Shown here in pieces: positions 9,513-18,705 of a DNA stretch of 64,000 bases. This DNA is from Avibacterium paragallinarum (GTDB taxonomy: Bacteria > Pseudomonadota > Gammaproteobacteria > Enterobacterales > Pasteurellaceae): contig NZ_UGHK01000002.1 of NCBI RefSeq assembly GCF_900450705.1, positions 992,001-1,056,000 of the forward strand, written 5' to 3'. A model generated the notes under the pieces. It saw nothing but the letters and a program-made list of their open reading frames with translations, was not told the origin of the DNA and searched no databases. The translations under genes were made by a program, and so were the position numbers. The stretch's first letter is position 1. The number at the start of each line of letters is the position of its first letter.

Positions 9513-9587
9513 TTTTTAGTTTCTATGGTGAATAATTAAGATTTCAGAATCAATTTCTGGCTGTTTTTCGTTAGTTCTAATCTACCC

Positions 9588-9827
9588 ACTCATTTTTCAC
9601 TTCCACTTTATAATTAAGTAGGGATTTAGCCATTGCTTCAGCACTTTCTTTCGTTACAAAAACTAGTCCAGATTTTAGTAAACTGATGTCGGATATTTTC
9701 AAATATACTTTCTAAAAACTGCATTTGCATTATGTTTAAAACGGTATCGACTTCAAAATGAGAATAGACTAACGAAACGATTTTGTGTTGTGAATCGGCA
9801 TATTTAAAGTTTGCGATAGTGATCGCA
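9588..9827 (-). pseudogene. Remnant of an unrecognised gene with a frameshift
   Basis: Minus-strand reading gives protein-like sequence IANFKYADSQHKIVSLVYSH, continuing through QMQFLESIFENI. After a shift near 9695 it continues as SDISLLKSGLVFVTKESAEA and on to a TAG at 9564-9566 or 9588 depending on the frame used. No start codon or family is identifiable. It is followed by no other gene until the small membrane pair. Confidence 0.25.
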
Positions 9828-9850
9828 AAAATGGCTCAGAATACTGAGCC
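9811..9850 (-). terminator. Terminator after ribA
   Basis: On the minus strand GGCTCAG-TATT-CTGAGCC (plus coordinates 9833-9850) is followed by ATTTTT, 25 bases beyond the ribA stop. A second perfect hairpin, TTGCGAT/ATCGCAA (9811-9828), lies immediately after it. Confidence 0.8.
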
Positions 9851-9875
9851 ACTTACTTCATAGTCTAAAGTGCGG

Positions 9876-10532
9876 TCATTTTTTTTGTGGAATTTCTTCC
9901 TGACAATGTGGGCAGGTCATTAGGTGTTTTTGGTTGTTATGCACGATGAAATGGCCCATTTTTTTTGCTTTGGTGCCTAAATATTCCGTGTTGTAGCGGT
10001 TTTCGCCTACGTTTAATGGAACACGTTCCACCACGTTGATCCCCGCTTTTTTCATTGTATCGATTTTATTTGGGTTGTTGGTGAGCAAGCGAACTTGTTT
10101 TACACCGAGTAGATCAAAAATATCCGCGCAAACTTCAAAATTACGCTCATCTGCGGCAAAGCCTAAGGCAAGATTGGCTTCAATGGTATCCATTCCTTGA
10201 TCTTGCAGGGAATAGGCTCGGATTTTGTTAATTAAGCCAATGCCACGCCCCTCTTCGCGGTGATAAATCAGCACGCCACGGCCTTCTTCACTAATTTGGC
10301 GTAGTGCTGTGGCGAGCTGAAAACCGCAATCGCATTTCAGGCTATGTAACGCATCGCCCGTTAAACATTCCGAATGAATGCGGGCTAAAACAGGTTCATC
10401 AGGGTTTGAAATATCGCCCATTACTAAGGCAACGTGTTCTTTTTTAGTGTCGGGAAACTCAAAGCCCACAATGCGGAATAAACCAAATTCGGTCGGTAAA
10501 TTGGCTTCGGTAACCCGTTGAATTTTTGTCAT
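9876..10532 (-). CDS. ribA: GTP cyclohydrolase II
   Basis: RibA opens GTP to give the pyrimidine precursor of riboflavin. The zinc ligands C56, C67 and C69 ([16 protein letters not shown]) and the EEGRGIGL stretch are present. I chose the ATG at 10532, which has AAGGA 8 bases upstream and aligns with E. coli RibA (MQLKRVAEA); ATGs further upstream lack support. The protein is 218 residues. It ends with a short extension carrying TCPHC, absent from the E. coli enzyme. It is divergent from pgpB. Confidence 0.95.
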   Translation of the reverse strand: MTKIQRVTEANLPTEFGLFRIVGFEFPDTKKEHVALVMGDISNPDEPVLARIHSECLTGDALHSLKCDCGFQLATALRQISEEGRGVLIYHREEGRGIGLINKIRAYSLQDQGMDTIEANLALGFAADERNFEVCADIFDLLGVKQVRLLTNNPNKIDTMKKAGINVVERVPLNVGENRYNTEYLGTKAKKMGHFIVHNNQKHLMTCPHCQEEIPQKK

Positions 10533-10602
10533 CGCTAAATCCTTCATTCTTTTTTTATTGAATAATGCTAAAATATGCACTCAAATTTATGGAGTGATTA
10601 AA

Positions 10603-11331
10603 ATGTTAAAACGCCTTTCATTATATACCTTATTGCTTTGTTGTGTGCCTTTTTTTGCGTGGTTAATTAACTGGCATTGGCAAGGGGATACAAATTATAC
10701 ACAAATTGATACGTTGCTTTATTTTATTACCGAAACAGGCAGTTCACCTTATGCCATACTGACCTGTGCTTTTTTTGCATTGGTATATTTTTTCGCTATT
10801 CGGAATAAAAAACAAGCCCTTGCGGTGATTGCAGTGATGGCGATTTCTGTTGGGGTAACCCAAGGGGTGAAATCGGTGCTCAAAACGGTGTTTGCTGAAC
10901 CTCGTCCTTTTATTGTGCAATTGGGGGAAAAATCAAGCGTTAGCCCTGACTATTTTTACGGACAACCTCGCAAAGTGCGTGAACAAATCGTGTTAGATTA
11001 TTATGCAGATAAACAAATTGATATGCATTTAGTACATCACCGTAGCAAAGAAACAGGCTATTCTTTCCCCTCTGGCCACAGCATTTTTGCCGCTACTTGG
11101 CTAATGCTTGCAGTAGGCTTTGGGCAGTTGCTTGGACGTAACAATAAAGGAATGAAATATCTCACTGCAGGCATTGCCGTTTGGGCGGTGTTAATACTAG
11201 TCAGCCGTTTGCGTTTAGGAATGCATTATCCTGTTGATTTATTGGCATCGGTGTTGATCGCGTGGCTTTTCCATTGCGTGCTGTTCGTCTTGCTACCTCG
11301 TTGGCGTATTTTTCAGCCGAAAAATCAGTAA
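10603..11331 (+). CDS. pgpB: PAP2-family phosphatase, phosphatidylglycerophosphatase B-like
   Basis: This inner-membrane lipid phosphatase probably acts on phosphatidylglycerol phosphate and undecaprenyl pyrophosphate. The three PAP2 motifs are visible: KSVLKTVFAEPRP, SFPSGHS and SRLRLGMHYPVD. The ATG at 10603 follows GGAGTG. The 242 residues contain about six membrane helices. H. influenzae also has pgpB beside ribA, which supports the assignment. Confidence 0.9.
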   Translation: MLKRLSLYTLLLCCVPFFAWLINWHWQGDTNYTQIDTLLYFITETGSSPYAILTCAFFALVYFFAIRNKKQALAVIAVMAISVGVTQGVKSVLKTVFAEPRPFIVQLGEKSSVSPDYFYGQPRKVREQIVLDYYADKQIDMHLVHHRSKETGYSFPSGHSIFAATWLMLAVGFGQLLGRNNKGMKYLTAGIAVWAVLILVSRLRLGMHYPVDLLASVLIAWLFHCVLFVLLPRWRIFQPKNQ

Positions 11332-11398
11332 ACGGCAGTGATTCGCATAAAATAAAAGTGCGGTAGGATTTCGAGAAAGTTTTTATCTGGAGGAGAAA

Positions 11399-12313
11399 AT
11401 GTTATACGGTTTCGACATTGGCGGCACGAAAATTGAGCTGGCTGTTTTCGATGAAAAATTAGAAAAGCACTATTCCGAACGGGTGGATACACCAAAAGAA
11501 AGCTACGAACAATGGCTTGATACCATTGTGAATTTGGTGAAAAAAGCCGATGAAAAATTTGGTTCGCAAGGCTCGGTGGGCTTAGGTTTGCCAGGGTTTG
11601 TAAATCAGGATACAGGCTTGGCAGAAATAACCAACATTCGCGTAGCAGACAACAAACCCATTTTACAAGATTTAAGCCAGCGTTTAGAACGTGAAGTGCG
11701 GGCGGAAAATGACGCAAATTGCTTCGCATTATCTGAGGCGTGGGCGGAGGAAAATCAGCAATATTCTAGCGTGTTAGGGCTCATTCTTGGCACAGGCTTT
11801 GGTGGCGGGTTAGTGATTGACGGCAAAATCTATTCAGGGCAAATTGGAATGGCAGGCGAGCTAGGGCATATGCAGCTCAACTACCACGCATTAAAATTGC
11901 TCGGCTGGGATAATGCACCAATTTACCAATGTGGCTGTGGCAATTCCGCCTGCTTAGATACCTATCTTTCAGGGCGAGGCTTTGAAATGCTCTATCGCGA
12001 CCTCAAAGGCGAAGCCCTCTCAGCGAAAGACATCATTCAACGTTTTTACGCCCAAGAGCAAAGTGCGGTGGATTTTGTGGCAATGTTTGTGGAACTCGCC
12101 GCGATTTCTATCGGCAACATCATCACCGCCCTTGATCCTCATCTCATCGTGCTAGGCGGCGGCTTGTCGAATTTTGATTATCTCTACCAAGCCTTACCCA
12201 AAGCCCTCCCTAACCACTTAATGCGAAGTGCCAAAGTGCCAGTGATTAAAAAAGCCAAATACGGCGACTCAGGCGGCGTGCGTGGGGCGGCGGCATTGTT
12301 TCTTTCTCGTTAA
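11399..12313 (+). CDS. nagK: N-acetyl-D-glucosamine kinase (ROK family)
   Basis: The ATP-binding DIGGTK motif (residues 6-11), the ENDANC stretch, the GTGFGGG loop and the zinc-binding [17 protein letters not shown] motif identify a ROK sugar kinase. Its 304 residues and overall sequence match NagK, which phosphorylates free GlcNAc from murein recycling or host glycans. A GGAGGAG ribosome site precedes the ATG. An AAGTGCGGT uptake signal lies in the upstream gap, and a terminator follows. Confidence 0.92.
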   Translation: MLYGFDIGGTKIELAVFDEKLEKHYSERVDTPKESYEQWLDTIVNLVKKADEKFGSQGSVGLGLPGFVNQDTGLAEITNIRVADNKPILQDLSQRLEREVRAENDANCFALSEAWAEENQQYSSVLGLILGTGFGGGLVIDGKIYSGQIGMAGELGHMQLNYHALKLLGWDNAPIYQCGCGNSACLDTYLSGRGFEMLYRDLKGEALSAKDIIQRFYAQEQSAVDFVAMFVELAAISIGNIITALDPHLIVLGGGLSNFDYLYQALPKALPNHLMRSAKVPVIKKAKYGDSGGVRGAAALFLSR

Positions 12314-12344
12314 AGATAACCCCTCATTTTTTCAGCAAATTTAA

Positions 12345-12378
12345 CCGAACGGGGCAAAACCTCGCTCGGTTTTTTTCG
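12345..12378 (+). terminator. Terminator after nagK
   Basis: AACCGAACGGGG pairs with CCTCGCTCGGTT (two non-Watson-Crick positions) and is followed by seven T, 31 bases after the nagK stop. Confidence 0.8.
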
Positions 12379-12490
12379 TTTTCTTATCAGCGTATAAAAC
12401 AGGCATTTTCTCTTAAAAGTGCGGTGGTTTTTTAAGCCATTTTTCATCATCTCCCTCTCTTAAAATTAGGCTAAATATTCAACAATTTCA

Positions 12491-12533
12491 AGGGAGTATA
12501 CTCCCTGTTGTTCTCTCTTTACAGAGAGAACAA
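12491..12533. repeat. Two adjacent perfect inverted repeats upstream of the Sel1 cluster
   Basis: AGGGAGTATACTCCCT (12491-12506) is a perfect 16-bp palindrome. One base further, TTGTTCTCTCT pairs with AGAGAGAACAA over a TTAC loop (12508-12533). No T-run follows on the plus strand. They may be a regulator operator plus an RNA hairpin, or the end of an uncharacterised element. The rest of 12379-12689 contains an uptake signal near 12416 and no convincing gene. Confidence 0.6.
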
Positions 12534-12689
12534 AACCCTTTGCCGAAAGGAAAAAATCTTGTTACTTCGATTGAAATATGTACAACAGAGAGAAAGGAAT
12601 ATGCTCACTGCCTTTTTCTTTGTGGAAAGCCTTCTCTTTGCCTTATTGTTTCAATCATTGGTTTAATTGCTTTATATAAGGAAAACACA

Positions 12690-13154
12690 ATGAAATTTAC
12701 AAAAACATTACTTACCACTGCTCTTTTTTCACTTTCTGTATTTAGCACCACGCAAATAGCGTATGCAGAAACCAATAATGCTGAGCTTGTTGAGCAAGCT
12801 ATTTTATCTGATGGAGAACAATTAAAACGAGTTATGGAGGCTTTTGAAAGGGAAGAATTTGATACGGTTATTTCTTTGGCTCAACCACTAGCTGCTCAAG
12901 GAAATGTGATGGCACAGAGTGTTTTGGGTTTCGCATATGCAAGTAGAGAAGAGTATTTCCAAGCGTTTAAATGGTATCAAAAAGCCGCAGAGCAGGGATA
13001 TGCACTAGCTCAATCTTATTTAGGGTTTATGTATGACAACGGACGTGGGGTAAAACAAGATTTAAATCTTGCCAAAATGTGGACGGGCAAAGCTTGTGAT
13101 AATGGAAATCCAAAAGGGTGTGATACGTATCGTATGTTAAATGAGGGGAAATAA
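12690..13154 (+). CDS. Secreted Sel1-repeat (SLR) protein 1
   Basis: The 154-residue protein starts at the ATG after AAGGAAAACACA and begins with a signal peptide (MKFTKTLLTTALFSLSVFST, cleavage probably after AYA). It contains two to three 36-residue Sel1 repeats with the typical AFKWYQKAAEQGYALAQSYL and KMWTGKACDNGNPKGCDTY stretches. Sel1 proteins fold as alpha-solenoids and act as binding scaffolds. It shares its leader sequence with the SLR protein at 14391. One base separates its stop codon from the MBL gene, so they are cotranscribed. Confidence 0.85.
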   Translation: MKFTKTLLTTALFSLSVFSTTQIAYAETNNAELVEQAILSDGEQLKRVMEAFEREEFDTVISLAQPLAAQGNVMAQSVLGFAYASREEYFQAFKWYQKAAEQGYALAQSYLGFMYDNGRGVKQDLNLAKMWTGKACDNGNPKGCDTYRMLNEGK

Positions 13155-13155
13155 G

Positions 13156-14343
13156 ATGAGTAGTTTAATTTGCACCTTTTGGGGCGTTGGGCAAGGCTTG
13201 TTTTCTAGTGGAAAAATTAAAAGAGATAACAATGATTTTATTTGGGTCTATGATTGTGGAACATCCTCTGCAAAAAAATTTATTAGTAATGCCATTCAGG
13301 CAATGAAGCAAGATTATCCAGAAGAATACATTGATTTGATGATGATTTCTCACTTTGATAGAGATCATATTAATGGTATTGATGAGTTATTGAGAAATTA
13401 TAAAGTTCGTTATTGGTTATTACCTTATTATCCTCTTTGGAAGCGGTTGTTAGTTGCTCATCTTTCAGGGATAAACCAAGAAAATGAATTATTTTCTTTT
13501 TATCTTGATCCTGTTAATTATTTAAAGAAAAAATATGGCGATAGTTTGAAAGAATGTACTTTTTTATTATTACCTGAGATAGAAAATAAATACGAAAAAA
13601 TTACCTCTCCCACTTCTGAGATAAATAATGATAATTTATGGTTTAAAGAAATAAAAAAAGATTTTAAACAAGATGAAAGCTATAGCAATGCTCAGCATAT
13701 AAAACTATTAGATCCCTATTATTCTTTGTTGTGTAACGATGTTGAGTTTGTACCTTATAATGTACCATTGAATACATTGAATTTGTCTGGAAATATTCTT
13801 CAAAATATTCAGCCTAAAATTGATACTATTATAAAAAATTCCAATAATGCTAAGGCAATGATTCAAAATTTAACTAAGTTATATGATAGCACTTTTGGTA
13901 AAAGAAATAGAAATAAAATATCATTGTTTGTTTATGTAAATGAATTAAATTCATTTGGATTTAGTTCGGCAGAATATTATCAAATTCAGCCTCCTTATAC
14001 AGTGGTTTTTAATCAAATAACTTGTAAAAAATGGGGGCGTTTTAAAAATGCAATTCTTTATACTGGAGACGGCTATTTATCTAATCCGACTGAATGGGCT
14101 AATTTACAGAAAGTATTAGGTAATGACAGAATTAGCAATATTTTTGCGTTACAAGTAATGCATCACGGTGCTAGCTCTAATTGGTACAGCGGGTTAGCTT
14201 CTCAGATAAAACCTACAGTTAGTATTTTTTCTGCGGATAATACTAACTGTAGATATAAACATCCTCATGCACAGGTTGTAAAAGACTTTTTACCTTACTC
14301 ACCTTTTTTAGTAAATAAACTAGCTACATTAAAATTGAAATAA
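13156..14343 (+). CDS. ComEC-type MBL-fold metallohydrolase
   Basis: The 395-residue protein has the metal-binding motif SHFDRDHINGI (residues about 65-75), a TGDG stretch, and MHHGASSNW near the C-terminus. This is the pattern of the metallo-beta-lactamase domain found in ComEC and related stand-alone nucleases. No signal peptide is seen, so it is likely cytoplasmic although both neighbours are exported. The middle third is lysine- and asparagine-rich and matches no domain I know. The ATG at 13156 has GAGGGG upstream. The gene is clearly more AT-rich than nagK, suggesting transfer. Confidence 0.8.
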   Translation: MSSLICTFWGVGQGLFSSGKIKRDNNDFIWVYDCGTSSAKKFISNAIQAMKQDYPEEYIDLMMISHFDRDHINGIDELLRNYKVRYWLLPYYPLWKRLLVAHLSGINQENELFSFYLDPVNYLKKKYGDSLKECTFLLLPEIENKYEKITSPTSEINNDNLWFKEIKKDFKQDESYSNAQHIKLLDPYYSLLCNDVEFVPYNVPLNTLNLSGNILQNIQPKIDTIIKNSNNAKAMIQNLTKLYDSTFGKRNRNKISLFVYVNELNSFGFSSAEYYQIQPPYTVVFNQITCKKWGRFKNAILYTGDGYLSNPTEWANLQKVLGNDRISNIFALQVMHHGASSNWYSGLASQIKPTVSIFSADNTNCRYKHPHAQVVKDFLPYSPFLVNKLATLKLK

Positions 14344-14390
14344 CATTCGTATTATTATTTTTTAAGAGAATTATTTTAAGAGGAAACACA

Positions 14391-14942
14391 ATGAAATTCA
14401 CAAAAACATTATTAACCACCGCTCTTTTTTCATTTTCTGTATTGAGTGCCTCGCAAATGGCATATGCGGTTTCAGATCAAGAAACACAGTTCCAACAAGG
14501 CTTAGAGGCAGCGGAACGTGGTAATTTTGCGACCGCATTGCAATTATGGAAGCCTTTAGCAGAGCAGGGAAATGCAAGTGCTCAATCTAATTTGGCTTTG
14601 ATGTATCGTAAGGGACAAGGGGTAAAGCAGGATTATTTCCAAGCGGTGAAATGGTATCAAAAAGCGGCAGAGCAGGGAAATGCAGATGCTCAATTTAATT
14701 TGGCTTTGATGTATAAAAATGGACAAGGGGTAAAACAGGATGATTTCCAAGCGGTGAAATGGTATCAAAAAGCCGCAGAGCAGGGAGATGCATCGGCTCA
14801 AAATAATTTGGGGATAATGTATCGCTTAGGGAAAGGCGTTAAACAAGATGATAATCTTGCCAAAATGTGGGCGGGCAAAGCTTGTGAGAATGGAGAGCAA
14901 AATGGGTGTGATGTGTATCGTATGTTAAATGAGGGAAAATAA
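14391..14942 (+). CDS. Secreted Sel1-repeat (SLR) protein 2
   Basis: This 183-residue paralogue of SLR protein 1 has a signal peptide cut near YAV-SDQ and three nearly identical Sel1 repeats plus a final divergent one (KMWAGKACENGEQNGCDVY). Each repeat contains QAVKWYQKAAEQG followed by AQ.NLALMY. The four C-terminal cysteines follow the same spacing as in the neighbours. AAGAGG precedes the ATG. Its stop codon abuts the start of a 57-codon gene. Confidence 0.87.
   Translation: MKFTKTLLTTALFSFSVLSASQMAYAVSDQETQFQQGLEAAERGNFATALQLWKPLAEQGNASAQSNLALMYRKGQGVKQDYFQAVKWYQKAAEQGNADAQFNLALMYKNGQGVKQDDFQAVKWYQKAAEQGDASAQNNLGIMYRLGKGVKQDDNLAKMWAGKACENGEQNGCDVYRMLNEGK
14559..14852 (+). repeat. Tandem 108-bp coding repeat in SLR protein 2
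   Basis: The sequence starting GCAGAGCAGGGA recurs at 14559, 14667 and 14775, exactly 108 bp apart, with only a few differences between units. Each unit encodes one 36-residue Sel1 repeat. Near-identity at DNA level suggests recent unit duplication. Confidence 0.85.
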
Positions 14943-15116
14943 ATGCGAGCAAAATTAGCTTCATTCTTTGGCAAGATGGCGTTTTTGGCGTTTGCGATTT
15001 TAGCCGCTTGCATTGCCTTTTTACCCTATGTGGGAGTGAAAATTACTTATGTGTGCTTACCCGTGGGCGTGATAAGTGGGCTGTTATGGTATTGGTTTAG
15101 CGAAAAGGAAGAATAA
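14943..15116 (+). CDS. Small membrane protein in the Sel1 cluster, 57 aa
   Basis: The ATG directly follows the TAA of SLR protein 2, and the stop overlaps the next ATG (TAATG), so it lies in a tightly packed operon. The protein has a basic start (MRAKLASFFGKM), two hydrophobic helices (residues about 12-30 and 34-51) and an acidic tail ending FSEKEE. I do not recognise a family. The exact overlaps on both sides are the main support that it is translated. Confidence 0.7.
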   Translation: MRAKLASFFGKMAFLAFAILAACIAFLPYVGVKITYVCLPVGVISGLLWYWFSEKEE

Positions 15117-15930
15117 TGAAAAATACAACAAAAATTTTCACCGCACTTTTTATTTCTGCGGTCATCAGTGGGGGCGTTTACTATACACAATTCACTCCTG
15201 AACAACGGGAAATTCGCCAGTTAGAAAAAAATGTACAACTAGTGCGAGATTATGACGATGAAGAAGCTTGGAAAGCCCTTGAACAAGTTCCCCATGAGCG
15301 TTTACGATTGCTGGCGGAAAAAGGCAACGCTGCAGCACAATATCAATTAGGGGTTTATTACGATAGTAAAGATAAAAAAGCACTAGCAGAAACGTGGTTT
15401 AAAAAAGCAGCAGAACAGCATTTTGCAATGGCTTATCGCCAGTTAGCCCTTATTGAAGCACGAAAACACGACAACCAACAAAAATATATCGAATTTCTGA
15501 AACAAGCCTATCAGCTTGGGGATAAAGGTAGTCAGATGTTATTGGCAGTAAACGCACTAGAAGAGGATGATAAGCTCACCGCCTTAATGTTAGTGGAGGA
15601 AGTGGCACAGCAAAAAATGAGGATAAAGCGGTAGCGTTGTTGGCTGAAATTCCAGAAATCGCACAGGAAGAGGATATTGCTACCTTATCGGATTTAAAAA
15701 TTTATATTGTAGGAATGAAAGATAAAATTGATGATCCGCTTGTTCAAGATAAAATTGAGCAGTTAGAAGAGGAAATGGTGGCGAGTAAAGAGCCAAAAAT
15801 CTTGATCTTGCTAGGCGAAAAGGAAAGCGATCAGTCTAAAGCGAAAGTCTATTTTGGCGAAGCCTGTGATGCGGGTAGCCAAGAGGGCTGTGATAAATAT
15901 CGAGAGCTGAATGAGAAAGGCGTTAAATGA
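15116..15930 (+). pseudogene. Sel1-repeat protein 3, frameshifted
   Basis: The first frame (15116-15634) encodes an N-terminal membrane or signal segment and Sel1-type repeats (AETWFKKAAEQHFAMAYRQL). It breaks near 15601. Adding one A there (GGAAAGTGG for GGAAGTGG) joins VEE to SGTAKNEDKAVALLAEI in the second frame (15637-15930), which ends with the family's C-terminal GEACDAGSQEGCDKYRELNE. The stop TGA is supplied by the first three bases of IS3 copy B; the native frame would run eight codons further. A sequencing indel cannot be excluded. Confidence 0.75.
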
Positions 15931-15950
15931 TCTGCCCCCAAAAAGTTAGA

Positions 15951-16757
15951 CTATATTCTAATTTCATTCAAGGACTGAGTTCTGTATTCCACAGGGCTTA
16001 GTCCTTTGAGCTTCACTTGAATACGCTCATTGTTGTAGTAATGAATGTACTCGTGAATCACTTTTTCAAGCTGTTCAAAGGTTTCAAACCGCTTGCCAAA
16101 GTAACATTCCGTCTTCAATCGCCCGAAAAAGCTTTCCATCGCACCATTATCAAGGCAATTGCCTTTTCTCGACATACTTTGCGTAATACCGTGTTTTTTC
16201 AATATCTCCCGATAACCCATCATTTGATACTGCCATCCTTGGTCGGAATGCAGTATCGGTTTTTCCCCCGCTAATCGGTTCACCGCCTGGGTCAGCATTC
16301 TGGTTATCTGCTCAAAACTCGGACTTCTCGCCACATCATAAGCAATAATTTCGTTATTAAACAAGTCTTTAATCGGCGATAAATACACTTTGCCTTCCGC
16401 ACATTTGAACTCGGTGATATCCGTTACCCACTTCTCATTCGGCATCGTTGCCGTAAAATCCCGTTGCAACAGATTATCGGCAATGTGTCCCACTTTGCCT
16501 TGGTAAGAACGATATTTTTTCTGCTTACTTTTTCCTTTTAACCCCAAACGTTGCATTATCGCTTGCCCCCTTTTGTGGTTGATAATCAAGTATTTCCTTA
16601 ATTCCAAGGTAATTCGACGATAACCATAATTTTCGTCATTTTTGCGATAAATTTCCTCTATTTTCTGTGAAATCGCTACATTTTTATCCGACTTTGGCTT
16701 GAGATGATAAAAGAACGAACTGCGTGCCAATCCGATTAGCCTGAGTAACAATTCCAA
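15951..16757 (-). CDS. IS3-family transposase OrfB (DDE integrase), copy B
   Basis: Identical in its catalytic part to copy A ([27 protein letters not shown]). It should be produced as a -1 frameshift fusion with OrfA; the start at 16757 is a TTG inside that frame. Confidence 0.9.
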   Translation of the reverse strand: MELLLRLIGLARSSFFYHLKPKSDKNVAISQKIEEIYRKNDENYGYRRITLELRKYLIINHKRGQAIMQRLGLKGKSKQKKYRSYQGKVGHIADNLLQRDFTATMPNEKWVTDITEFKCAEGKVYLSPIKDLFNNEIIAYDVARSPSFEQITRMLTQAVNRLAGEKPILHSDQGWQYQMMGYREILKKHGITQSMSRKGNCLDNGAMESFFGRLKTECYFGKRFETFEQLEKVIHEYIHYYNNERIQVKLKGLSPVEYRTQSLNEIRI

Positions 16758-16780
16758 CGGGAAACGCGAGCGTAAGGCAT

Positions 16781-17290
16781 TTACGATGACGGCTTTTTCT
16801 GCATTTTTTGTTGGTTGAGTTCCTGCAACTTTTTTAGCATTGCATTCTCCGCTTCTAATTCCAAAATTCGGTAACGCAAGCGTTCTTCTTCTGTTTTGGG
16901 CGTTGGTGGCATTTTAGGTGAGTTGAGTTTCATACTTGGACGACCTTTAGGTTTGAGTAATAACCCATCTATACCTTGTTTTTCAAAGCGTTGCAACCAT
17001 TGACTAATTATCCCTGAACTGGGGATATCAAAGCGAAAGCAGGCGGCTTCAGCGGAGCACTGGCCTTTTTTGATAGCTTGAATAACCTTTAATTTAAACT
17101 CAACAGAATAATATCGTTTTTTACCTAACACAGCTAATCCATTGATTCCATTATGATTAAATTTCGCAATCCAACGTGCTAACGTGCTTTGGGGAAGCTG
17201 AAAATACTGGCGAGTAAGCGAACGGTTTTTTCCATTTTGATGATAAAAGTCGAGCACTTGTTGTTTGAAACGTTGAGTATATTTAGTCAT
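16781..17290 (-). CDS. IS3-family transposase OrfA, copy B
   Basis: A 169-residue DNA-binding subunit, same as copy A apart from Gly for Ser in VLGKKRYY. It retains the A AAA AAG slip heptamer near its 3' end. Confidence 0.9.
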   Translation of the reverse strand: MTKYTQRFKQQVLDFYHQNGKNRSLTRQYFQLPQSTLARWIAKFNHNGINGLAVLGKKRYYSVEFKLKVIQAIKKGQCSAEAACFRFDIPSSGIISQWLQRFEKQGIDGLLLKPKGRPSMKLNSPKMPPTPKTEEERLRYRILELEAENAMLKKLQELNQQKMQKKPSS

Positions 17291-17394
17291 AAAAAATCTG
17301 CACCTTAATCAGTTGGTTGTTTAGTCTAACTTTTGGGGTGCAGATCAAAAAAACACCGCACTTTTATCCTGGCTAAGCAATGAAAAATGCTTAC

Positions 17395-18696
17395 TTAATC
17401 TTGTGGCTTACTCGCCATTATTTCAATAATTTGTACATCAGTATGTTGCATACTTTTACAAGCGATCGCACATAAATTATCAATACTTTGATCCACACAG
17501 TGATCCACTATGCCTTCATTTCCTGTAACACCGGTTTGGTTCATTGCCATCAGCACGGATTTATAGGCTGAAGTCACACTGGTTGAAACTTTCATCGCAC
17601 AGCTATTCGCTGCACCATCACAAATCATTCCACTAATATCACCAATCATACTGCTGATTGCCATTGCTGCCGTATCAAATTTATTGGTGAGTAGGTAAGA
17701 AATCCCCGCACAACTTCCCATCGCTGCCGTTGTTACGGCACAAAGGGCAGAAAGTTTCGGTAATTTGCTATGAATAAAAATCGCCATTAGATGCGATAAA
17801 AATAATGCTCTAATTCGTTTCTCTTCATCAGCTTGAATGTGATCGGCAACCACAACCACAGGCATTGTCGCTGTAATCCCCTGATTTCCAGATCCTGAAT
17901 TACTCATCGCGGGAAGTGTTGCTCCGCCCATTCTGGCATCGGACGCGGCGGTGGTGTTAATCATTATGCGGGAAAGCAAGTCATCTGACATTAAGCCATC
18001 GCCAATATGTTTTTGTAGCGTGCGTCCAATATGTAAGCCGTAATCGTTACGAAGCCCTTCCGCTGATAATGCCGCATTAAGTTTTTCCGCTTGCTGGATA
18101 AATTTGATCTTTTCTAATTCAATTTGTGTAGCAAAATCAAAAATATCTTTGGCTTTTAATTGGTTAAACATTGCATAAGGATCGATCTGCTGTGCTTGGC
18201 TTTCTTCCGCTTTAAACAACACATCGCCATTTTTTTCAATCAGAATAATATTCGTATGTTGCCCTTGAATAACCACTCTCACCCAATCTTCACCCGCATA
18301 AATCGTGGATTCTGCATACAGAATTTGGTCGGTCTGCTTAATGCTTACTTTTACTTTATGTTGCTGAAGTAGCTGTTTGGCTTGTTCAACCTGTTCTGGG
18401 GTAATTTTCTTCAACACTTCTAAACCCGCTGAGGCATCACCACCTAGTGCACCCACTGCTGCGGCTATGGGTAACCCAACCATTCCGGTTCTCGGTACAG
18501 CAACGCCTAAACCATTTTTCATTAGATTAGGTGAAACTTTTGCAACAATTTTTTCGGGATATAGCCCTAAATAATGAGCGGCAGTTGCTGAAGCTAACGC
18601 CAACGAAATCGGTTCTGTACAGCCTAAAGCAGGAACCACATCTTGTTGAACAATATCAATTAGTGCGGTTTCAAAATTTCGTAAATTTTCGTTCAT
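17395..18696 (-). CDS. cyuA: L-cysteine desulfidase-like protein (UPF0597, CyuA/YhaM)
   Basis: The 433-residue protein carries the family's conserved cysteines: GCTEP at residue 26, then MGSCAG and ICDGAANSC in the C-terminal half. In this family they hold an iron-sulfur cluster. CyuA breaks cysteine to pyruvate, ammonia and sulfide in the cytoplasm. It lies next to a HAAAP permease and a YheO/DauR-type regulator, matching the enteric cyuR-cyuPA arrangement and supporting the call. The permease is broken, so the enzyme may now rely on other cysteine import. Confidence 0.88.
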   Translation of the reverse strand: MNENLRNFETALIDIVQQDVVPALGCTEPISLALASATAAHYLGLYPEKIVAKVSPNLMKNGLGVAVPRTGMVGLPIAAAVGALGGDASAGLEVLKKITPEQVEQAKQLLQQHKVKVSIKQTDQILYAESTIYAGEDWVRVVIQGQHTNIILIEKNGDVLFKAEESQAQQIDPYAMFNQLKAKDIFDFATQIELEKIKFIQQAEKLNAALSAEGLRNDYGLHIGRTLQKHIGDGLMSDDLLSRIMINTTAASDARMGGATLPAMSNSGSGNQGITATMPVVVVADHIQADEEKRIRALFLSHLMAIFIHSKLPKLSALCAVTTAAMGSCAGISYLLTNKFDTAAMAISSMIGDISGMICDGAANSCAMKVSTSVTSAYKSVLMAMNQTGVTGNEGIVDHCVDQSIDNLCAIACKSMQHTDVQIIEIMASKPQD

Positions 18697-18705
18697 CGTA
18701 AGCTC

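Larger units (their letters stand above)
15928..17347 (-). mobile_element. IS3-family (IS150-type) insertion sequence, copy B, 1420 bp
   Basis: Same ends and length as copy A but in reverse orientation. The flanking bases AAA (15925-15927) and AAA (17348-17350) fit a 3-bp target duplication, so this looks like a simple insertion at the end of the third Sel1 gene. Confidence 0.93.

Noticed and set aside
14559-14852. Regular direct repeats as a possible CRISPR array
   Set aside because: The 108-bp units are coding Sel1 repeats in frame without unique spacers. No cas genes are present and no CRISPR array was seen elsewhere.
16017-16274. 85-codon open frame opposite OrfB, repeated in every IS3 copy
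   Set aside because: It is antisense to the DDE core and repeats only because the IS repeats. It has no ribosome site or independent conservation signal.
17348-17394. Small stem TAAGCA/TGCTTA after the cysteine desulfidase gene as a terminator
   Set aside because: Only six pairs and no T-run directly after it; evidence too weak to list.
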